Source of the DNA: Alphaproteobacteria bacterium | GTDB taxonomy: Bacteria > Pseudomonadota > Alphaproteobacteria > Rhizobiales > Devosiaceae | Assembly: GCA_018820005.1 (NCBI GenBank) | Contig: JAHJOS010000659.1 | Coordinates: 1 to 38,994, forward strand | Length of the DNA stretch: 38,994 nucleotides | Direction: 5' to 3' | Shown: positions 30,714 through 38,594 of the stretch, in pieces | Numbering within the stretch: the stretch's first letter is position 1 | Layout of the letters: each line of letters begins with the position of its first letter | Notes under the pieces: model-generated | Database searches by the model: none | Told to the model about the DNA's origin: nothing | The model's input: only the letters and a program-made list of their open reading frames with translations | Translations under genes and position numbers: made by a program

Positions 30714-31916
30714 ATGGCAATAGGAACAAACACCCTCGTCGACAGCGGCCTGCCGCTATTCTTTGAACTGGTGAATGCCGCGGAAGTTGGCATTGAACCA
30801 CCAGAAACCAGGATGGGCGACAGCCTGCGGACATGGGTTCGCTCCCTTTCGGTTTTTCAGAAGGAAGCCCTTGTCGCGTCCTCCCGCACCGGCAAGGTCT
30901 GGCGCCTAGCCAGCGATGAAGGCCCCTATCTCGACGGGCACGACGCTGCCCCCTGCCCGCTGGCATTCCTGACAACCGGGATGATCGCCAGCTACATGAA
31001 CGAGATCACGGCGCTGGCAACGCAGCAGAATATCGAGATCAGGAAATTAAAGCTCACTCAGGACAACTACTACACAATGACCGGCTCCATGCCCAAACGC
31101 ACCATGGTTGGCGGTGCTTTGCCGGTTGAGCTTCAGGTCGAGATCGATTGCGATCTTGCTGACGCCAGTCTCACGCAGTTCCTGATGAACGCGGTGCACG
31201 CCTCGCCTCTGAACGGCCTGATGCGCGGGAAGCTCGAAAGCCTGTTCACGCTTTCCAAGAATGGACGAGAAATTTCCAACGGGAAGGCTCTGCGAGCGGC
31301 TGGGCCGGTCTATCCAGATCCCGGAAACAGGTTCTCCCTGGTCCAGTCGGGCTCTGGTTCGGCTACCGAAACCCTCTGCTGGCCTGAAGGAATTACTCCG
31401 AAGAAACAGATCAGGGGCGGAACCGAAACAGCAGGCTCGTCATTGGCGGCGGAACAAAACCGGACGCTCAACATCGGCGCAACATGCACCCTGCGCGAAG
31501 ATGGAATGAAGGAAATCCTGCAACTGCAATACAGCCCTCACGGAACCTCTTTTAATTTCCTTTCCGAGGAAGCGCCGATCAATGGCGGCCTTGGCCGAGC
31601 GCCGGACGCCAATAGCTATATCTCCGCAGGTATCGGCTTCTGCTTCATGACCCAGTTCGGCCGCTTCGTCAAAATGCTCAATCTCGATCTGAGCGATTAC
31701 CGGATTGTACAGGACAGCCATTTTTCGCTGGGCGGAGCGTCAGGCGGCACCGGCAAGCCGGGTAAAGCGGATCCGCTGGAAACACACGTCTATCTGGAAA
31801 CCGGCGAAAGCGATGAGGTTGCCCGCGAGATGCTGGATATCTCGGAACAGACCTGCTTTCTCCATGCTTTCTGCAAGACCGACCTGAAAACCAAACTGAG
31901 GATTAACAGGATCTAA
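30714..31916 (+). CDS. OsmC-family protein with two tandem domains
   Basis: 400 residues, against about 140-180 for a usual OsmC/Ohr protein. The first OsmC-like half contains APCPLAFLTTGMIASYMNEI with Cys82 and an IEIRKLKLTQDNYY strand. The second half has SYISAGIGFCFMTQFGRF and closes with the family ending QTCFLHAFCKTDLKTKLRINRI in shorter form (TCFLHAF, then DLKTKLRI). OsmC proteins reduce organic hydroperoxides through two cysteines. The first half lacks an obvious second cysteine in the helix, so the two halves may have different roles. AAAGGAT lies before ATG 30714. It follows the GntR gene on the same strand after 120 bp and may protect against or process products of the neighbouring aromatic-type pathway. 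Confidence 0.8.
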   Translation: MAIGTNTLVDSGLPLFFELVNAAEVGIEPPETRMGDSLRTWVRSLSVFQKEALVASSRTGKVWRLASDEGPYLDGHDAAPCPLAFLTTGMIASYMNEITALATQQNIEIRKLKLTQDNYYTMTGSMPKRTMVGGALPVELQVEIDCDLADASLTQFLMNAVHASPLNGLMRGKLESLFTLSKNGREISNGKALRAAGPVYPDPGNRFSLVQSGSGSATETLCWPEGITPKKQIRGGTETAGSSLAAEQNRTLNIGATCTLREDGMKEILQLQYSPHGTSFNFLSEEAPINGGLGRAPDANSYISAGIGFCFMTQFGRFVKMLNLDLSDYRIVQDSHFSLGGASGGTGKPGKADPLETHVYLETGESDEVAREMLDISEQTCFLHAFCKTDLKTKLRINRI

Positions 31917-32103
31917 AGGTGGCAATCGCGTTCAATGGTCGCTTCCTTGTTGTCGTGAAAAGGACGCTATTCAGTCTGCACGGTTTTGCCTATTGCCCAT
32001 TTCTGAAGTCATAGTTCGGAAAAACAGAACAAAGCGAACGGATAAGCCTAAAGAACGCACGTAATTGAAATAGCGTCTATAAAACGCATAGTGGGTGTTT
32101 GAT

Positions 32104-32904
32104 CTAATCGATCAGCGTCACGTTCAGGGTGACCTGATCCACCTGTCGCGACCGTGTACCGACGGCATGGTCCAACACTTCGCGAAAGTTGTTGCCCGCC
32201 ACGTCTTCAAGCACGGCATCGACCTCGACGGTGACGTCCCGATCCCCCCACGGGTCATCCGGGGTAAACTGCCAGACCGTCGCGTTGTCGCGCACCTCCA
32301 CCCTGCCCGGCAACCGCTGACCGGCAGCGTTGCGCAAGGCAATGGCTTGCGGCAGTTGGAACCGGTCGAAAGGCCGGTCAAAACGCAGAACCAGCGGCAT
32401 GTGCGTACCGATGCGCGGCGGCGTGACGGCCCAGTCGCTCACGTCAGGACGGTTTCGAAGCGCATTGCCAACACGGAACGTCGCTCGGAATTCGGTGGGC
32501 AATTCCTGACCTGCCGTATTTGGCCAACCAGCAGCGACGACGATTGTATAGTTTTGCCCGGCCTCCAGTGCCGGCCCAAGGTCCATGTTCGTGGCAACGC
32601 CGCGCTTGATCCGGCCCGGATCTATCAACAACGTGAGCCGCGTGCGATCGGCATTCCACAGTTCTTGTTTGAACGTCATGAAGGCAGCGCTGTCTGTGGT
32701 GCCATCGGAACGTTCCAGCGTGATGAAAGCATCGGAGCGATGCGGCTGCATGGGGGATGCAAACTCGATGTAGAACCTGAGAGTGTTCTCGGGCAGGACC
32801 GGCCCGCTTGGATAGATCGCAACAACCTCGGTTGGTTGCGGCAGGTTATCGGAAGCGATGGTGAATTCCTTCAGCGTTGCACCGTCGATTAGCGCCGAAT
32901 AGAC
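32104..32904 (-). pseudogene. C-terminal part of an exported Ig-like (Big_5-type) protein, split by IS66
   Basis: An open minus-strand frame runs from the IS66 left junction to TAA-type stop at 32104. It begins VYSALIDGATLKEF, then has AIYPSGPVLPENTLRFYIEF and later PLVLRFDRPFDRFQ and EDVAGNNF, which look like two SbsA-like Ig (Big_5) domains. Together with the fragment at 35887-36188 it forms one 364-residue protein once the element and one target copy are removed. The fragment has no start of its own at the junction, so it is probably not expressed; an internal ATG at 32751 could only give a truncated product. Function unknown. Confidence 0.8.
32897..32904. repeat. IS66 target site duplication, left copy
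   Basis: GAATAGAC directly before the element's GTAAGCG end; the same eight bases follow the other end at 35887-35894. Eight bases is the duplication size known for IS66. Confidence 0.92.
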
Positions 32905-32982
32905 GTAAGCGGTGTCCCTGTCACACCTCGGCCCCCCGATGGAGATGAGGTATCCGCTCAGTAGGCTGTCACACGCGACGAT

Positions 32983-33384
32983 TTATGGCAGGTCATGCGC
33001 ATGAACGAAGCACAGCTTGTTTCCCTCGGGATCGCGACAATAGGCAGCGAAAAAGTCATCACTGTATTGCGGACGGACGGCGGGTTCGCCTTCATCTGAT
33101 CCTCCGTGGTCAATCGCGGTTTGCCAAGCAGCGACGACGTGCTGTCGCGATGCCGCGGCAAAACTGACTTGTACGCCGTTACCCGCAGTTGCGGTTCGGC
33201 CATCGAACGGACGCCTTAGAGCAAACTGGGGCCATCGTTGTCCGCACCGCTGCCAGATGAAACCGGCTTGGCTATCGGCCGCGTGAACGGGATCACGAGC
33301 TAATCCTAAGGTGCCAAGCACTGCATCGTAGAAGGCCACCATAGCCTCAACGTCATTTGCGCCAATCATTACGTGGCTGAACAT
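32983..33384 (-). CDS. VOC-family (glyoxalase/bleomycin-resistance fold) protein, IS66 passenger
   Basis: 133 residues from the ATG at 33384, with AGGATGAG upstream; an ATG four codons earlier (33396) has its site too close. Seen: MFSHVMIGANDVEAMVAFY, a typical VOC first strand and helix with His4, GNGVQVSFAA in the middle, and CRDPEGNKLCFVH with the C-terminal metal-site region. VOC proteins include glyoxalases, dioxygenases and antibiotic-binding or fosfomycin-modifying proteins. It lies 27 bp after tnpC and on the same strand, inside the IS ends, so it moves with the element. No specific activity can be assigned. Confidence 0.85.
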   Translation of the reverse strand: MFSHVMIGANDVEAMVAFYDAVLGTLGLARDPVHAADSQAGFIWQRCGQRWPQFALRRPFDGRTATAGNGVQVSFAAASRQHVVAAWQTAIDHGGSDEGEPAVRPQYSDDFFAAYCRDPEGNKLCFVHAHDLP

Positions 33385-33411
33385 CTTAAATCTCATCCTG
33401 CCGGGGCAAAA

Positions 33412-34992
33412 TCATACCCTGGCGAAGCTATTCCAAGGCAGTAATTCATCAATCCGGCTCTGCCTGTGGCCGTTGACGATGGCGATGAGCGTCGCAGTCA
33501 AATAGGTCAGCGGATCGACGGCATTGAGTTTGCAGGTCTCAACGAGCGAGGCGATGGTTGCCCAGTTCTCCGCTCCCGCATTATGCCCCGCGAAGAGCGC
33601 ATTCTTCCTGTTAAGGGCAATCGGCCTGATTGTCCGCTCAACGGTATTGTTGTCGATCTCGATACGACCGTCGATCAGGAATAGCTGCAGGCCATCCCAG
33701 TATTTGGCAATGTAGGCCAGTGCCTCGCCGAGTGGAGACTTCGTTGAAACGCGTGCGCGGTGATGGACAAGCCAGTCATGCAGGCCAGCGACGAGTGGCG
33801 CTGATCGTTCCTGCCGTCCAGCGAGACGAGCCTGCGGATCAAGGCCGCGCAGTTCGGCTTCGATGCGATACAGTTCGCCGATCCGCTTCACGCCATCCTC
33901 GGCAATCGGTGCTGACTCGTTGCGGGTGATCTCCACCAGCTTGCGCCGGGCATGCGCCCAGCAGTAGGCAAGCTGAATGTCTGGGCCGACACGCTCTGGT
34001 GCGATCAGCCTGTTGTATCCCGCATAGCCATCCACTTGCAGGATGCCGGAGAAGCCCTGCAGTATTCGTTCGGCATGAATGCCTCCCCGGCCAGGAGCAT
34101 AGGTGAAGGCAACACCTGGCGGAGCACCGCCGCCCCACGGGCGATCATCCCGCGCCAGCGCCCAGAAGTATCCGGTCTTCGTCTTGCGGGAGCCCGGATC
34201 GAGAACCGGGGCACGGGTCTCATCCATGAACAGCTTGGTTGAGCGCTTCAGGTCGGCGATCAACGCATCAAAGACGGGCCGCAGTTCATAGGCTGCCCGA
34301 CCGACCCAGTCGGCTAGCGTGGACCGGTCGAGGTCGATGCCCTGGCGGCTCATGATCTGAGCCTGGCGGTAAAGCGGAAGGTGATCGGCATACTTGGAGA
34401 CGAGAACATGCGCGACGGTGGCTTCCGTCGGCAGCCCAGCCTGGATCAGTCGTGCCGGAGCTGGAGCTTGAACGACACCGTCAGTGCAAGCACGGCACGC
34501 ATATTTGGGCCGCCGGGTGACGATCACGCGGAACTGTGCCGGGATCACGTCCATTCGCTCGGAGACATCCTCGCCAATGCAATGCAGACAACCGCCGCAG
34601 GCGCACGTCAGGCTTTCCGGCTCGATCACCTCTTCGACACGCGGGAGATGCTTCGGAAGGGAACCGCGATTGATCGCGCGTGGCTTGGCAATCCTGCTTC
34701 CAGCCGGAACGTCCGCCTCATCCTCGGCATGGATCACGGCCATAGCCGTCTCCAGGTCTTCCAGCGCCAGGTCGAATTGGTCCGGATCGGTCTTCTCGGA
34801 TTTGCGTCCGAAGGCTGCCTGCTTGAATGCTGCGACCAGCTTCTCAAGCCGTTCGATCCGCTCATCCTTGCGGGCGATATGTTCGTCCTTGCTGGCTATC
34901 GCGACATCCTTGGCCGCCTCGCGGGCCTGCGCCGCGATCAGCATCGCCTTCAGGGCGGCAATATCATCGGGAAAGTCGGCGGCATCAAGCAT
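33412..34992 (-). CDS. tnpC: IS66-family transposase TnpC
   Basis: 526 residues, full length. Seen: an N-terminal coiled coil (about 8-60, rich in K, D and E), a zinc-binding segment with C-x-C and CGGCLHC (about 130-145), then the DDE domain with FMDETRAP, LQVDGYAGY and the C-terminal IDNNTVERTIRPIALNRKN followed by FAGHNAGAENWA. This is the catalytic protein of IS66 elements. It lies 69 bp after tnpB. Apparently intact. Confidence 0.97.
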   Translation of the reverse strand: MLDAADFPDDIAALKAMLIAAQAREAAKDVAIASKDEHIARKDERIERLEKLVAAFKQAAFGRKSEKTDPDQFDLALEDLETAMAVIHAEDEADVPAGSRIAKPRAINRGSLPKHLPRVEEVIEPESLTCACGGCLHCIGEDVSERMDVIPAQFRVIVTRRPKYACRACTDGVVQAPAPARLIQAGLPTEATVAHVLVSKYADHLPLYRQAQIMSRQGIDLDRSTLADWVGRAAYELRPVFDALIADLKRSTKLFMDETRAPVLDPGSRKTKTGYFWALARDDRPWGGGAPPGVAFTYAPGRGGIHAERILQGFSGILQVDGYAGYNRLIAPERVGPDIQLAYCWAHARRKLVEITRNESAPIAEDGVKRIGELYRIEAELRGLDPQARLAGRQERSAPLVAGLHDWLVHHRARVSTKSPLGEALAYIAKYWDGLQLFLIDGRIEIDNNTVERTIRPIALNRKNALFAGHNAGAENWATIASLVETCKLNAVDPLTYLTATLIAIVNGHRQSRIDELLPWNSFARV

Positions 34993-35061
34993 GGCTGGAA
35001 GCTACCAAATCCGGAGCCGATTTGCCTTCGGAATTTACGGTGCTGAGTCATCGTGCCGCAG

Positions 35062-35415
35062 CTATTCGATGGCCTCTGGCGTCCTCGTCTGGATGGCATG
35101 AACCCGCCGCCAATCAAGGCCCGCGAACAGGGCTTCGAACTGGGCGTGGGTGAGCGTCATCAATCCATCTTTGATGCCTGGCCAAGTGAAGGTGTGCTCT
35201 TCTAGCCGTTTGTACGCCATGACGATCCCGGAGCCATCCCAGTAGATCAGCTTCAACCGGTCCGCCTTGCGGGACCGGAAGACAAAGACCGTTCCGGTGA
35301 ACGGGTCCTTGCGCAGTTCGTTCTTCACCAACGCCGCCAAGCCGTCATGACCCTTGCGGAAGTCTACGGGTTTGGTGGCCACCATGATCCGCACGCGGTT
35401 CGATGGAAAGATCAT
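35062..35415 (-). CDS. tnpB: IS66-family accessory protein TnpB
   Basis: 117 residues, normal size. Shows the family motifs VATKPVDFRKGHDGLAALV, FVFRSRKADRLKLIYWDG and the end FEALFAGLDWRRV. Required with TnpA and TnpC for IS66 transposition, though its biochemical role is unclear. Overlaps tnpA by ATGA (35412-35415), indicating translational coupling. Not related to the TnpB nuclease of IS605 elements. Confidence 0.96.
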   Translation of the reverse strand: MIFPSNRVRIMVATKPVDFRKGHDGLAALVKNELRKDPFTGTVFVFRSRKADRLKLIYWDGSGIVMAYKRLEEHTFTWPGIKDGLMTLTHAQFEALFAGLDWRRVHAIQTRTPEAIE

Positions 35416-35828
35416 GTCGCTGCCGCCAGGGCGCGAGCGATAGCTGCGATCCGGGACGCCGACGCGCCTTCCTCAAGACGGATCGTAACTGGACCCACGA
35501 CGATCTCGGCGCGGGAAGCGGCCTTGACGGTCTGCGGCTCCGGCGCTGGAGCATCAACAACGATGGCCGCAAACTCGACTGCGTCTTCCGGCTCGGGCAA
35601 CACCAGCTTGCCCTGCCGAGCCAACGTCCGCCACGATGACAGGTAATTGGCCTTCAGCCCGTAGCGTCCTGCTACTTCGTTCACGGTTACGCCTGGTCTC
35701 AAGCTCTCCGAAACGATCCGTGCCTTGACCTCATCGGGGCCATTGGCGATGGGCCTCACGGCTGCTCCGCCGCGTTGTGAGAACCTCCAACGTAGACTCC
35801 ATGGAGAAACTCCTTGTCGCTCATCCAT
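35412..35828 (-). CDS. tnpA: IS66-family protein TnpA
   Basis: 138 residues from the ATG at 35828. Seen: an HTH-type region KARIVSESLRPGVTVNEVA then RYGLKANYLSSWR (about 35-68), and a C-terminal part with VGPVTIRLEEGASASRIAAIARAL. This is the small helix-turn-helix protein of IS66 elements, a member of the Tn3/IS3-like TnpA HTH group. The first 25 residues look less typical of the family, so a start further downstream is possible. It starts 58 bp inside the right end. Confidence 0.92.
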   Translation of the reverse strand: MDERQGVSPWSLRWRFSQRGGAAVRPIANGPDEVKARIVSESLRPGVTVNEVAGRYGLKANYLSSWRTLARQGKLVLPEPEDAVEFAAIVVDAPAPEPQTVKAASRAEIVVGPVTIRLEEGASASRIAAIARALAAAT

Positions 35829-35886
35829 GGAAACTCGATCACAGATCAGGCAGCGGCTGCCAATGTGGGGGCGGAACAGCGCTTAC

Positions 35887-35894
35887 GAATAGAC
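35887..35894. repeat. IS66 target site duplication, right copy
   Basis: GAATAGAC directly after the element end GCGCTTAC; identical to 32897-32904. Confidence 0.92.
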
Positions 35895-36188
35895 TTGGCC
35901 TTCCAGCAGTGGAAAGAGCGACTCAAAGATCACTGCATCCCCATCCATCCGGTAATGCCCCAAGACTCGAGACCGCCCTGCGCAACACTGGGATTGCGGA
36001 CCGACAAAGATCGACAACCTGTCTGCCGGCGGGCGCGCATCGGTGCTGTCCAAGTGCAGAATGATCTGATGCTCGCCACTGGCGGGCAGGACAAGGTCGC
36101 CCCCTGCAGAGAGGGCGATCTGAGGCAAAACCGCCGGCATCGTGGTCGCCAGACAGACCAGCCAAGCCGTCAGGCGACCACGCACCAT
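35887..36188 (-). pseudogene. N-terminal part of the exported Ig-like protein split by IS66
   Basis: Starts at ATG 36188, three bases after the stop of the upstream gene. Residues 1-28 are a signal peptide (MVRGRLTAWLVCLATTM, then a hydrophobic run ending ALSA), so the intact product was exported. The frame runs through FESLFPLLEGQVY up to the insertion point, then meets a stop just inside the element. 302 bases here plus 793 from the other fragment (after dropping one duplication) give exactly 365 codons, so the split gene is otherwise undamaged. Confidence 0.85.
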
Positions 36189-36191
36189 GGC

Positions 36192-37424
36192 TCACTTGCC
36201 TTCCCAGTATTGCGGGAAGTCGAACTCGGCCACCAGATTGTGCAGGCGGTTCGGGAACCCGGCAAAGTTGGAGTCCATGTTCAGGCTGCCGGTATAAATG
36301 TCGCGGGTCAGCGAGACAAAGAAGTTTTCGCCAAGGTTGGCGATTTGCAGCGACATACCGTCGAACATTATCGCCTTGCCGGTGTCGCCGACCGGCATCA
36401 GCGGCATGGTGTCCACTTTTCCGCCGTCCGGCAGATCGCCCTTGGTGTAGGTCTGCGCGCCGCTCAGTCTGGCAACCGGGATGATATGCGGCGACCGGCT
36501 GTTGCTGGTCAGGAACAGCGTGTCTTCGCCGTCCAATTTGTAGCTCAGCATGTCCAGCGGCTGGCCATTGCCGTAGTCCATGATCGTGCGCGCCGAGATC
36601 TTGGCGCCGTCCACGATCTCGTCAAGGTCGATCAACACGATCGGACTGCAGGTATAGGCAGCCACAAGCGTCGGTTTCCCGTCAACCTGCTGAATGGACA
36701 TCGCCCGGATCGGGGCGCGGGTTTCGAACTGATCGTGCGAGATATGGTACATCTCGACATTTGCGGCCGACTGATCCTCTGTGAAAGGGTAAGGCATGCG
36801 ACGCAGGGTCGACAGGAAGTTGTCAAAGGCCACGCCCGAAACGAACAGCTCGCCCTCGTGGTATTCCATGTCCATGATCGCCAGCGAACTCAGCGTGATG
36901 TTGCCCTTTGCCTCGTCACGCACGAGCGGTGGCATCTGGCCAAGGCCTCGCGGGCGAAAGGTGGTTTCCTGATCGGGAAAGTGGTCCAGCATCTGCTTGT
37001 GCGACGGCAAGGCAGCCAGATCGACGATGTCGATGCTGCCGGACTGGGACACCCGAACAATCGCCGGTGCGGATTCGAAATTGCCGATCCGGGTGACCGA
37101 AATGTAAATCTCGGCGCTGATTGGATGCACGGCCATGTCGTTGATCGCCAGCGCGCTGGACGGAATGCCTAGGGCATCGGCGATCTTCACGTCGATATCA
37201 CCGATATTCACCGGTGCGATCTGCGCCGGTGCGGCGGCGACCTTCATCTCGAAGGCAAAGATGGCACCGGAGTAGTTATCGCCGACAAACAAGGTACCGT
37301 CGTCCGCAAATTCCAGCGCTCCAGCAAATCTCAGGTCTGTTTCGGCGGACTGCGCGGTTGTTGCCGCACCGAGCGGAAGGGTCGCCGCAACAGCGGCCAA
37401 CACGGTTGTTCTAAGGGATCTCAT
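36192..37424 (-). CDS. Exported protein of unknown function, probable beta-propeller
   Basis: 410 residues from the ATG at 37424, with GAGGAA upstream. Signal peptide of about 27 residues (LRTTVLAAVAATLPLGAA, then TTAQSA). The mature part has repeated short strands and turns of propeller type, such as FADDGTLFVGDNYSGAIFAF, INDMAVHPISAEIYISVTR, IMDMEYHEGELFVSGVAF and GEDTLFLTSNSRSP, but I know no named family for it. It is co-transcribed with the split Ig-like gene (three-base gap), and the LysR gene faces it. The two proteins probably act together in the periplasm. The intervening IS66 is polar on nothing upstream, so this gene should still be expressed. Confidence 0.7.
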   Translation of the reverse strand: MRSLRTTVLAAVAATLPLGAATTAQSAETDLRFAGALEFADDGTLFVGDNYSGAIFAFEMKVAAAPAQIAPVNIGDIDVKIADALGIPSSALAINDMAVHPISAEIYISVTRIGNFESAPAIVRVSQSGSIDIVDLAALPSHKQMLDHFPDQETTFRPRGLGQMPPLVRDEAKGNITLSSLAIMDMEYHEGELFVSGVAFDNFLSTLRRMPYPFTEDQSAANVEMYHISHDQFETRAPIRAMSIQQVDGKPTLVAAYTCSPIVLIDLDEIVDGAKISARTIMDYGNGQPLDMLSYKLDGEDTLFLTSNSRSPHIIPVARLSGAQTYTKGDLPDGGKVDTMPLMPVGDTGKAIMFDGMSLQIANLGENFFVSLTRDIYTGSLNMDSNFAGFPNRLHNLVAEFDFPQYWEGK

Positions 37425-37476
37425 ATCTGGGTTCCTCGGGTTTAAAGCGTCCATACATCCAGATTAGCCCTAGGGG

Positions 37477-37507
37477 TATAATTCATCTATTGTGCGTTTT
37501 CAGCACA
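37477..37507 (+). promoter_or_regulatory. LysR promoter (-10) and T-N11-A palindrome
   Basis: TATAAT at 37477-37482 is a consensus -10 for the LysR gene. Just downstream, TGTGC-gttttca-GCACA (37491-37507) is an inverted repeat with the T-N11-A form of LysR boxes. Its position near the start of transcription suits autorepression and control of the divergent exported-protein pair. A -35 is not evident. Confidence 0.5.
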
Positions 37508-37529
37508 CACTGATTGGGCAGGCAGAACA

Positions 37530-38414
37530 ATGATCGATCACCTCAAGCAGATGGCCGTCTTCGCACGCGTGGTTGACGAAGGGTCGTTTCGCGCAGCGGC
37601 CAAAGTCTTTGGTTTGTCCCCGTCTAGGGTCAGCAATATGGTCTCGGAACTTGAACACTTTCTTGGCACCACGCTTTTGTACCGCACGACCCGCATGATC
37701 GCCCTGACCAACGAGGGCCGGATGTTCTATGGCCGCGTGGTCGACATGCTGAGGAGCGCCGAAAGCGGCCTGAACGAATTGAACGCCCTGTCGCTTGATT
37801 CCGTCGGGGCGTTGCGCATTTCCTTGCCTGCCTTTCTTGCTGGCGGGCCTTTGACCACGGCGGTCGCCTCGTTCGCCAAGCTACACCCAAACGTCGCCTT
37901 TTCGATCGTCTACAGTGACAATCGTTTTGGACTGGTCGAGGATGGGTTTGACATAAATGTCCGCGTTGGCTGGCTTGACGACAGTTCGATGATGTCGCGC
38001 AAACTGGCGGACGGGGAACGCGTGCTTGTCGCGGGCACCGGATATGCTGCCAAAAGACCGGGGCCGCAGCATCTCAAGGACCTTGAGGATTGGGACTGGA
38101 TCCACTACAAAAACCGGTCCGATACGGTGACCTCCACCGGCCCAAGCGGCACGCAAGAATGCATTGCGGGATATTCCCGGATCGAGGTCGACAGCATCGA
38201 CGCGTTGTATCACCTTGCGATTCAGGATGCGGGCGCAACGATCCTGCCATCGTTCCTGGCAAAGCGGGGTGAAGAGGCTGGCAAACTGGTCCGCCTGTTG
38301 CCCGACTGGACACTGCGCCCGCTTGGGATCTATGCTGTCTGGCCCGACAAATCCCGACGCGAGAGCCTGACGCTGTTGTTCGTCAGATATCTGGCCGAAC
38401 AGGACCTGTGCTAA
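37530..38414 (+). CDS. LysR-family transcriptional regulator
   Basis: 294 residues. Seen: an N-terminal winged HTH (MAVFARVVDEGSFRAAAKVFGLSPSRVS in shorter parts, residues 8-35; LYRTTRMIALTNEG at 50-63), then a PBP-like effector domain (ALRISLPAFLAGGPL, FDINVRVGWLDDSSMM, and a C-terminal RLLPDWTLRPLGIYAVWPDK). It belongs to the AaeR/DsdC-like group with the RVGWLxDSS motif. It probably controls the divergent exported-protein genes; the effector is unknown. Its 3' end directly abuts IS21 debris, but the frame seems complete. Confidence 0.92.
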   Translation: MIDHLKQMAVFARVVDEGSFRAAAKVFGLSPSRVSNMVSELEHFLGTTLLYRTTRMIALTNEGRMFYGRVVDMLRSAESGLNELNALSLDSVGALRISLPAFLAGGPLTTAVASFAKLHPNVAFSIVYSDNRFGLVEDGFDINVRVGWLDDSSMMSRKLADGERVLVAGTGYAAKRPGPQHLKDLEDWDWIHYKNRSDTVTSTGPSGTQECIAGYSRIEVDSIDALYHLAIQDAGATILPSFLAKRGEEAGKLVRLLPDWTLRPLGIYAVWPDKSRRESLTLLFVRYLAEQDLC

Positions 38415-38449
38415 GAAGGCGAAATGTCGGATCAAGGGCCGACCAGGTC

Positions 38450-38550
38450 AAAGCTTGCCGCTGTTCGCCCATGCGTTGCTCGTCGCGCGCCTTCATCATC
38501 TCGCTGACCAAGGAGACAGACGTGGTGAAGCCGACCGCCATACGTTCCAT
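38450..38550 (-). pseudogene. istB: Fragment of IS21-type helper protein IstB
   Basis: The minus strand from 38550 reads MERMAVGFTTSVSLVSEMMK and then ARDEQRMGEQRQAL, which resembles the part of IstB between Walker A and Walker B. No Walker motifs remain, and the frame runs on into the LysR 3' end. A remnant only. Confidence 0.5.
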
Positions 38551-38551
38551 T

Positions 38552-38594
38552 GAGAGCTGACCGGCGTTTCCACCGAGAACTGACCCGCCTTTGG
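38552..38594 (-). repeat. Two tandem GGTCAG-type repeats of an IS21 element
   Basis: On the minus strand two imperfect copies follow one another: GGCGGGTCAGTTCTCGGTGG and CGCCGGTCAGCTCTCAATGG. Multiple repeats of this GGTCAGTTnTC kind are typical of the ends of IS21-family elements, where IstA binds. Here they sit between istA and istB fragments, a rearranged order. Confidence 0.5.

Larger units (their letters stand above)
32905..35886 (-). mobile_element. Complete IS66-family insertion sequence with a passenger gene
   Basis: 2982 bp. Ends are inverted repeats beginning GTAAGCG; 19 of the first 27 bases match between left and (inverted) right. It carries tnpA, tnpB and tnpC in the usual order, read on the minus strand, plus a VOC-family gene between tnpC and the left end. 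An 8-bp duplication (GAATAGAC) flanks it. All three transposase frames are open, so it may still be active, and the unaltered duplication suggests a fairly recent insertion. Ordinary IS66 elements are nearer 2.5 kb; the excess is the passenger. Confidence 0.93.

Noticed and set aside
32095..32892. 265-codon plus-strand frame opposite the Ig-like fragment
   Set aside because: The minus strand gives a coherent Ig-like protein that continues on the far side of the IS66; the plus frame is its shadow.
35062..35415. TnpB as an RNA-guided nuclease (IS605-type)
   Set aside because: Same name, unrelated protein: 117 residues with IS66 TnpB motifs and no RuvC or zinc-finger nuclease features.
35814..37172. 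452-codon plus-strand frame opposite the exported protein genes
   Set aside because: It would begin inside the IS66 right end and cross the insertion junction, which a real older gene would not do, and no motif is visible.
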